Source: Rutpela maculata
Taxonomy: Eukaryota > Arthropoda > Insecta > Coleoptera > Cerambycidae
Direction of reading: 5' to 3'
DNA: 64,000 nt
Assembly: GCA_936432065.2 (NCBI GenBank)
Contig: OW386287.2
Span: 95,497,091 to 95,561,090, forward strand
In this document: in pieces, positions 56,869 to 64,000 of the stretch
Position numbering within the stretch: the first letter of the stretch is position 1
Layout of the letters: each line of letters opens with the position of its first letter
Notes under the pieces: model-generated
Database searches by the model: none
Seen by the model: only the letters and a program-made list of their open reading frames with translations
What the model was told of the DNA's origin: nothing
Translations under genes and position numbers: made by a program

Positions 56869-57724
56869 GTGAGCATATTTGCAGTTTTTTAGTAATTTTT
56901 GACCTTTTCCCGAACTTTTAATGTATATTTCAGTTAGATGCGCTCGATGAAACAAGATAAACTATACCTCATTTCATTGTTGAGCATTTAAGCTTTTAAA
57001 TAATGGTTAATTTATATTGTTTCATCGAGCGCTTCAATGTATAAAAAACAAAATCGTTTCCGCGGGAGTCGTAGTAGTGTCGACGTTGCGTGCGAATTTA
57101 AACGTGTTAGCGCTCAAAACCACATATTGTGGTATGTATTGAATAAGAATATGTTTATCCACGACCATCGAATAATCATTGCATACTACATTTAACAATT
57201 GTCAAATAATGATAGTCATTATTCCAACCAAACGTATAATGAACATAATCTGATTCTAACACATATTTAACCAACCAGGAACTAGTTGTTTTCATTCTAA
57301 CGCACCTTTGACCAATCAGAAACTAGCAATTTTCATAAGGAAACGGCGAATCCATTTTCCCATGTTTTCGTGCATATTTTCGTGTTTGACGTTTAACACG
57401 TCAACGTTTTACTGTAAATGAACTTTATTTTTTCAGTTTTAAACGATTAAAACAGTTAAAATATGCGATAGTCGTGGATAAATTATAGTATTCAGTTCGC
57501 GTATAATGGCTATTACACACTTGGATGATTTACGACACGCCTTCGTCTCGTGCCGCAAACATCACCCCCGAAAGTAATAGCCATCATTATACGCTCACTG
57601 AATAATCTACTATTCCAAAGAACAGTTACATTACTCGTCAAGACATATACTACTCGGAAAATATAATGACATACAACATGGCCGATGGGCGGAAAAAGGC
57701 CCTTATCTACCCTTGTCCTTTTTA

Positions 57725-57929
57725 TTCCTCTTTCCTGCCTATTGCCTTAGTGTATGGTCGTGGTATATGGTATATGGTACCTATTATGTACCTCAGCTAC
57801 CCCTCACATTAGCGAAAACTGCTTTCAAATTGGTGGTAGTTTTGGAGTTATCCATACTTATATACAGGCACAAGGTCATGTGGTCAAACACATTACCCAA
57901 ATGAGAGTCTTCTTTTAGAGGTCGGTTAT
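57725..57929. other. Short unique stretch
   Basis: The 63-codon frame 57713-57904 begins in the TIR and shows no motif. Confidence 0.4.
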
Positions 57930-59460
57930 TTATTTTTTTTTTTTTCGACCGACCAGAAAATACACTCTTTCTGGAGAAATTTTCTGCCGGAAATTAACGT
58001 TCTCCCAGGATAGACCGGAAAATGGACATCGGTGATCGGCAATAGTAACTTACGTTATAAGACCGGAAAGAGGTATTTTGCAGGTCAACTTAAATAGATT
58101 AGGGAGAGCTGTAAATCGCTGTTTTTCGGTCGTGTAACGTACAATTTTTTTTTTTTTTTCGGCCGACACACAAAATTAATTTTGTATTATTTTTTAATAC
58201 ATTTTCTAACAAATAAAACGACAAACAATAATAACTAATTAAATATAATATTTTTACGATCGACACTATTATACAACTTCAATTTCTGTTTGTATGGCTT
58301 CAAAATCTGAATTCATATTTTCCATAACTTGTGAATTGACTTTTGAAAACGCGTAAAAGTTAAAAATGTATTTATCTATTTGACACTTGTCTCAACAATT
58401 AACACAATTCGTTTCCATAGCAACGAGAATAACGATCGGAAAAACTTTTGCCGATCTCTGGTGCCCACTTTCCCGTCTAGTCCAGAGGAAACGTTAATTT
58501 CTGGCGGATAATTTCTCCAGAAAGGGTATACTCTCTGGTCGGCCGAAGAAAAAAGTTGTTTTTTTTTCGGCCGACCAGAAAGCACACCTTTTCTAGAGAA
58601 ATTATCCTCCAGAACGTTTTCCCGGGCTAGACCAGAAGGTGACATTAGAGATCGGCAAAAGCTTTTCCGATCGCTATTATTCTCATTGCTATGGAAACAG
58701 ATTTGTGTTATTTGTTGAGATAAGTGTCAAATAGGTAAATACAGTTAATTTTTACGAGTTTTCAAAAGTCAATTCATAAGTTATGGAAAATATATATTCA
58801 GATTTTGAAGCGTTACAACCAGAAATTGCAGTTGTATAATAGTGTCGGTCGTAAAAATATTTTATTTAACTAGTTATTATTGTTTGTCATTGTATTTGTT
58901 GGAAAATTTATTAAAAAAATAATACAATATTGATTTTGTATGACAATGTCGGCTGGAAAAAAAATTGCACATTATATGACCGAAAAACAGTGATTTGCAG
59001 GTCTCCCCAAGCTTCCAGAACTCACCTGTGGCTCGCCCAGGAATCTGCTTGGCTCGACATGCAAAACACCTCTTTCCGGTCTTGTAACGTAAATTACTAT
59101 TACCGATGCCTGTTATTCTCTTCGATCCATGAGGATAAAAAATGCTGCCAATTTATGTTATAGGTGGTTTTGCTTTCTCGTTACTATGGAAACGAACTTG
59201 TATTAATTGTTGAGATACGTGTCAAATAGACAAATACACTTAACTTTTACGAATTTTCAAAAGTCAATTCGCAAGTTATGGAAGATTTATTAATTTATTA
59301 AAAAAATAATACAAAATTGATTTTGTATGACAGTGTCGGCCGAAAAAAAAATTGTACGTTACATGACCGAAAAACAGAGTTTTGCAGGCCTCCCCATGCT
59401 TGGGTTGACCTGCAAAACACCTCTTTCCGGTCTTGTAACGTAAATTACTATTTTTAACTC
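57930..59460. repeat. Cluster of nested inverted and direct repeats with TTTTCGGCCGACC words
   Basis: Around a centre at about 58555, arms 58140-58553 and 58562-58990 are inverse copies (CGGCCGAAGAAAAAAG / TTTTTTTTCGGCCGACC). The blocks ending CACCTCTTTCCGGTCTTGTAACGTAAATTAC occur at 59065-59100 and 59415-59450 in direct orientation, and as the inverse near 58045-58085. TTTTGTATGACA(G/A)TGTCGGC occurs at 58935 and 59320. The array is best read as several inserted or rearranged copies of one fold-back element. No transposase. Confidence 0.7.
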
Positions 59461-59578
59461 CTACTACTGTCCATGTGGCATAAAAAATAGGACAACCGTG
59501 CATCTTGGGTAGGTAGCGATTTATTTTTGGTTTCATAGGGGAGGGGGGATCAGTCGAGTGTAAAACTGATATTATTAT

Positions 59579-59700
59579 AGTCCACTCACATTAGGAAAAT
59601 AGCAGAGAAAAATTCTGAACAGCAATTTCTCTGCGTAGGAAGTAAGTATTCAACTTTTAGAACAAGGTTTTGCTTATGCGCAGAAAAAAAAATGATTTTT

Positions 59701-59743
<43 letters not shown>

Positions 59744-60768
59744 GTTTTTTCGTGTTTTTTTTAAATTTAGACGTATATACCTCGAAAAGTACGCATTTTC
59801 AAGGCTAAACGAACATAGGGAAACAGAATATGACTTCCTACAAAAAAGGTTCTATACATTTTTGCGATTATCCCACTAGCTTTTCCGGAAAAGCGACTTG
59901 AAAAATATATGTGTTTTCTTCGTGTATTTTTTATTTTGAATGCAAATATCTCGAAAAGTACGCGATTTTAGGGCCAAATGAACATAAGTAAACTTGTTCA
60001 GAATGAGATTTCCTGCAAAAAAGTTCCTATACATTTTTCCGATTATCCCATTGGTTTTTCCGGAAAAGCTTCTTGAAAAATATATATATTTGCTTTTCCG
60101 TGTTTTTTTTTTCATTTTGACGTATATATCTTTCAAATATATAGAACTTTTTTTGTAGGAAATCACATTCTGAATAAGTTTATTAACGTTCATTAGCCTT
60201 AAAAATGCGTACTTTCCGAGATATATACATCCAAATGAAAAAAAAATTACAAAAAAGCAAGTATATATATTCTTCAAGAAGCTTTTCCGGAAAAATCAAT
60301 GGGATAATCGAAAAATGTATATGAGCTCTTTTGTAGAAAATCTCATTCTAAATAAGTTTATTTATGTTCATTTAGCCCTAAAATCGCGGCCTTTTCGAGA
60401 TGTTTGCATTCAAAATAAAAAAAAACACGAAAAAACACATAGATATATTTTTCAAGTTGCTTTTTCGGAAAAATCAATGGGATAATCGGGAAAATGTATA
60501 GAATCTTTTTTTGTAAGAAATCGTATTCCGAACACGTTTACTTATGATCATTTAGCCTTAAAACGTGTACTTTTCGAGATATGAAAGTCTAAATGAAAAA
60601 AAACACGAAGAAACGTATATATATGTACATATCTCAAAAATCATGTCTTTTTTTCTGCGCATAAGCAAAAAATTGTTCTAAAAGTTGAGTACTTACTATC
60701 TATGCAAAGAAACTGCTGTTCAAAATCTTTCTTTAAAACGCCTTTTTTTTCCCAAAATGAGTGGACTA
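59579..60768. repeat. Fold-back element of 1.19 kb with inverted arrays of a 190-210-bp unit
   Basis: Ends TAGTCCACTCACATTAGG and CAAAATGAGTGGACTA are inverse, with TA on both sides. Inside, units with CTCGAAAAGTACGC, TTAGCCTTAAAA or its inverse, TATACATTTTTCCGATTATCCCA and CTTTTCCGGAAAA occur at least twice to the left (59745-60090) and three times in reverse to the right (60100-60620). A (TA)n run (59706-59740) lies in the left arm. The 133-codon minus frame at 59876-60277 crosses unit boundaries and is not a gene. Confidence 0.75.
59706..59740. repeat. (TA)n microsatellite
   Basis: About 17 uninterrupted AT/TA units. Confidence 0.9.
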
Positions 60769-61206
60769 TATTAGGTCGCCAAAATAAAAGTGCAATTAGT
60801 TTTTCTATTCATCTCCGTAAATGAGTCTGAGAAAATATTTTAAATCAATAATAAAAAAGTTTTGAGCAGAAAAATATGAAAAATTAAGGCGTGGATGACT
60901 TTGGGTCAGATAACTCTTTTATTTTCAATCCTGCGATAAAAATTCTGCTTAGCTATTTAATAGAGCATTTCCTAATTAATGATTTAACAACCAATTTACT
61001 TTTCTCATTTGGTTCATTTTTGTTGGTTTTTCATCGCTGCGAAGAGAGGTAAGTAAGTGAGGTACATAAGTATAAAAAATTGCTGATATTATTGATTTGA
61101 GTAATATTATATTTACATTGAACTTTTTTCCAAACCACCAGGTAGCGTTTTAGGCACATTTTTTTACGTACCATCACTGGTAAGCCTAATCGTCATGCTT
61201 ATAGCA
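60769..61206. other. AT-rich stretch, nothing recognised
   Basis: No frame above 50 codons. Confidence 0.4.
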
Positions 61207-61640
61207 TTATGTACATTTTTTTCTTTTTGAGAGGTCAGGTTGTAGATCTTCTGTACGCACGTCGTCGAGGAAAACCTCAGTGTCCTCCCCGTCCTCGTCG
61301 ATACAAATATCCATCTCGACCTTCATGTCGTTTGTCAATTCAGCTGGTATTGATGCGCATTCGTCCTTAATTTTCTCTTCGTCAAACAAGCTTAAAACTG
61401 CCACTACGTTATCACACGTTTTACCACTGCAATTTTGGCAAATGAACACTTTAAGCCTGTCATCAATTTGAGAATGTCGGGAGGTGCTGGCTCCTTGATG
61501 AACTGCCGTGGTATGAATATATGTGATATGTTTTTACATCCCATGATTCTTGATCTTTGTACCTTCACAGACAACTTTTTACCTGATGATATACTCTGAA
61601 TGCATCCGAACCGCATGAACGAATAATATGTTCTTTGCAT
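61207..61640 (-). pseudogene. Unrecognised protein fragment, copy 1 (acidic C-terminus)
   Basis: Two overlapping minus frames, 61640-61404 and 61449-61207, read as one protein with a shift near 61445. The last 80 residues include FICQNCSGKTCDNVVAV, an acidic middle (VEMDICIDEDGEDTEVFLDD) and the tail TEDLQPDLSKRKKCT, then a stop. Composition is unlike random AT-rich translation: codons are GC-richer than the flanks, with many Asp and Glu. A diverged copy on the other strand (61779-62222) preserves Cys, acidic and C-terminal residues, which argues for a real protein. Family unknown; a transposon or host-gene C-terminus are both possible. Confidence 0.5.
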
Positions 61641-61778
61641 TGTGCGTGCCCGTGCTGGCTTGCGGCTTAGAGCTGTTTCAACATGGAAAAGTGGACCTCG
61701 CTCTACTAAGCATCACGATTCGCAATTCGATTACTAAAACTGTTTAAACTTTCCTCGCTCTCACTCACACAAGATGCA

Positions 61779-62222
61779 GTTCGGATGTACTCATTCAGAG
61801 TGTATCATCAAGCACAAACTTGACTAGGAATGTACAAAGATCCATAATCACGGAGATGGAAAGCACGCATGTTCATACCAGTATAGTGCACTAGGAACGC
61901 CACGCCTCCCGTCCTTCCTAAACTGATCTTTTGCAAGTGAAAAAAAAAATAGCAGGCTGCATAGCCTGCGGATACCGGAAGTATTCTCCAAAATTGCAGT
62001 GGTGATATTTGTGAGAATGTAGAGGTAGCCTTAAGCTTTCTTAACGGAGAGATAATAAAGGAAGAATGTGCAAATAGGTATTCCCATTGGAATTGACAAA
62101 TCATATTCATATCAACGAGGATACGCATATTCCTACCTCCGCGAGGACCCTGAGGTTTTCATTGACGATATTCCTACAGAAGACCGACATCCTAGTCTCT
62201 CAAAAAGAAGGCAATATACATG
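61779..62222 (+). pseudogene. Unrecognised protein fragment, copy 2, inverted and decayed
   Basis: In two frames the plus strand gives ILQNCSGDICENVEVALSF, then, after a shift, EDPEVFIDDIPTEDRHPSLS and KRRQYT followed by a stop at 62222. These match copy 1 (CQNCSGKTCDNVVAVLSLF; EDTEVFLDDVRTEDLQPDLS). Upstream, the nucleotide words GTTCGGATG, CATTCAGAGT and TATCATCA also match copy 1, so the duplication covers at least 440 bp. The two copies face away from a centre at about 61700. Confidence 0.5.
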
Positions 62223-63238
62223 ATGCCCTGGAGGATCTACTATAAGTATGACTCGGGCAATTTTTTTTATACTTACTTTCCTTTGCAACATCGAATAAAC
62301 AATTAAAAATGAACAAAATAAAAAAGTATATATGTTAAATTGTTTATTATAAAATATTGTAAAAAAGCTAAACGGAATTTTTATGGCAGAATTAAAAATA
62401 AAAGAGTTGTCCCACCCCAAAGTATTTCACCCATATTACCTTATATTTAATTGTGTATACGTAATCTCGAGCGTAATCTCTTCAATATTCGCATATGCCC
62501 TTCGATTTAGTTGTGAAAAAATTGCACGGATTTGCTACAGTAATTTTACAGAATATTTACATTACCACTTTATTAACTCAAGTATTTTTATATGTCATAA
62601 ACACGAAACAGAAGTTAACTGTATCACTTCCTTACGGAATAACATCGTCCATTTCCTCGTCCTGTTAACCCAATAGCAATCCAAGACGCGCGCGGGGCAG
62701 GCACTAAAACACAGTCATAAAAACACACAAACCAATTTAGCCGGTACAGTCTGCTGCCACATCAGTAGCAAATATCCCTTACCGAGCACCCCCCTTACCC
62801 CCAAGCTCGGGGTGGCCGATTTAATTTCAGCGGGCCCCGCTCGTCAATCTTTGCAATAGTTAATTTAGGAATTGCTATGTTCTCACTTTCGGAATCATCA
62901 TAAAAGTTACAAATTAAACTTACAATATTACCTGGTGCCTGTATTAGAAAGGGAAAGTTTAAGATTGGTTGTTAAAACTTTATAGTAGCCGTTAGGAAAT
63001 AATGGTGAATTATATAGGCCATATTTAAATAGTAACTGTCAACGTTTTGTTACGACCGGCCGTTAAAAAATATTTTGTTCAGTTATTAATTTATATCACT
63101 AAAATCTATTATGCGGGTCACTCAAAATTCGCTTATATTTTTTTGAATATCAACAATTTATTTACGGATTGTCATAAAGAGATTACACAGCTGCACAAAA
63201 CAAAAAAAATGGTCTGCTCCTGGAACTGCATTATGAAT
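62223..63238. other. No recognised gene; short GC-rich patch
   Basis: The patch 62775-62850 (CCGAGCACCCCCCTTACCCC, GCTCGGGGTGGCCG) contains a small stem CCGAGC/GCTCGG. The 97-codon plus frame at 62383-62676 and the 95-codon minus frame at 62133-62420 show no motif. Confidence 0.35.
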
Positions 63239-63408
63239 TTCGACGTACTAAACACGAATCAGGTGTCCATTTAGCTCCATCGCCCACCATTTTTTTTTAA
63301 ATCGCGAAAATATCCAAAAAAAACTCATCATTTAGGTTATCTTTGCGATTTACTAAAAATTGATGGGTGATGGAGCTAAACGGATACATGATTCGTATTC
63401 AGCATGTC
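63239..63408. mobile_element. Small MITE-like inverted repeat, 170 bp
   Basis: Arms 63239-63320 and 63335-63408 are inverse: CCATTTAGCTCCATCGCCCA and TGGGTGATGGAGCTAAACGG, and CACGAATCAGG with ATGATTCGT. No coding potential. Confidence 0.65.
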
Positions 63409-64000
63409 AAAATACATAGAGCTTACCCAATGGAGTCCCAAAAACAGCCTACTTTTCACTTTTTATTGTGTGTTTATGTAATATATTTGCATATAGACCA
63501 AGAGCAGGCAGTAAAAATAACTTCCTCATAAGTTACCAAAGGTTTGAACTGTCGGTACTACTTTAAGTTGTAATTTTAAAACCGCGCGTCTGCCGGGCGT
63601 AATTGGTCGCTTTATTAGATTTAAATTAAAAAAAAAAAAAATTGAAAATAGCTCATAACTACCCAATTATTACCAACATAAATGTTGTGTGAAAATGGCC
63701 TTAGATCTTAACTAAATTGAAATCGTAGACGTCTGCCGTTGGGAATGGTCGCTATTTTGGAGCAGACGTTGTCAATTACGTCAAAAAACGCCGTCAACTT
63801 CCTCACAGGTTATCGCCGTTATTTTTGTGTCAAAATATTACTAAATATGTTAGTAACCAAAGTTGAAAAAGAAAACTTTGGCAGACGGTGGCATTCAAAC
63901 TGCAGACGGAGTTTTAAGTTGAAAAGTAAAAAAAAAATTGTCTACTCTCCAACTGCAAATTTTAGCTTATTTGGATTAAAGATTTGCAAAATTTCTTACA
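63409..64000. other. AT-rich stretch with repeated CAGACG words
   Basis: The words GTCTGCCG (63588, 63732), GCAGACG (63763, 63903) and TGGTCGCT (63606, 63747) recur in both directions, suggesting another diverged repeat that runs past the end of the window. No frame above 75 codons. Confidence 0.4.

Larger units (their letters stand above)
50370..57721. mobile_element. TIR element, copy B, interrupted by a BEL/Pao element
   Basis: Ends AAAGGACAAGGGTAGATAAG (50370) and its inverse (to 57721) with TTA on both sides (50367-50369, 57722-57724), a 3-bp duplication of the kind made by PIF/Harbinger transposons. The element proper is 50370-50547 plus 56874-57721, about 1.03 kb. It runs opposite to copy A. 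The superfamily is not certain because copy A lacks the duplication and no transposase is present. Confidence 0.75.

Noticed and set aside
59876..60277. 133-codon minus-strand open frame
   Set aside because: It crosses repeat-unit boundaries in a fold-back array; openness follows from AT-rich repeated units lacking stops in one frame.

Overview
This is an AT-rich eukaryotic, insect-like window built almost entirely of transposable elements and long inverted repeats. I could not support any intact host gene. The arthropod assignment is inference from the element set: an IS630/Tc1/mariner-type transposon with its helix-turn-helix N-terminus on a separate frame, Jockey/CR1-type and R1-type non-LTR retrotransposons, a BEL/Pao LTR retrotransposon, a Ty1/copia remnant, hAT-type and TA-flanked miniature elements, and a tRNA-derived SINE-like piece. 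The species cannot be named from the sequence.

Layout. 1-8.1 kb: a hAT-like subterminal motif cluster (983-1130), an old repeat (1641-3553) split by a TA-flanked MITE (1891-2939), and two fold-back repeats (4627-5365, 7035-7765). 8.1-10.3 kb: a complete-ended but broken mariner-type transposon with about 290-bp inverted ends. 10.6-21.2 kb: GC-richer island, small palindromes, a 1.88-kb non-autonomous hAT element with an 8-bp target duplication (14458-16339), a transposase fragment, a 3-kb segment between inverted arms that holds exon-like islands, and a MITE inside another inverted repeat. 21.3-21.8 kb: copia remnant. 22.6-23.7 and 30.0-31.8 kb: two members of one fold-back family. 24.7-27.5 kb: a 5'-truncated Jockey-like LINE inserted in a tRNA-like sequence with an 11-bp duplication. 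34.0-37.3 kb: an inverted pair and a 1.4-kb near-perfect palindrome. 40.4-44.3 kb: a LINE on the + strand followed by two degraded LINE tails on the - strand. 46.5-47.9 kb: a palindrome with a tandem duplication in one arm. 49.0-57.7 kb: two opposite copies of one TIR element, the second carrying a BEL/Pao element with 355-bp LTRs and a GTGAG duplication. 57.9-60.8 kb: nested inverted repeats. 61.2-62.2 kb: two diverged copies, in opposite orientation, of an unrecognised protein-coding fragment.

How it fits together. The nesting gives relative ages: older repeats are hosts (1641-3553, 48720-50160), TIR elements sit in them, and the BEL/Pao element sits in a TIR element. Every reverse transcriptase or transposase seen here is broken, so no element encodes an intact machinery within the window. 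The most distinctive property is the density of long inverted repeats (more than a dozen in 64 kb), whose transcripts would fold into long hairpins. I did not find a clear new biochemical system; the best candidates for something undescribed are the inverted protein-fragment pair at 61.2-62.2 kb and the exon-like segment at 17.4-20.1 kb.
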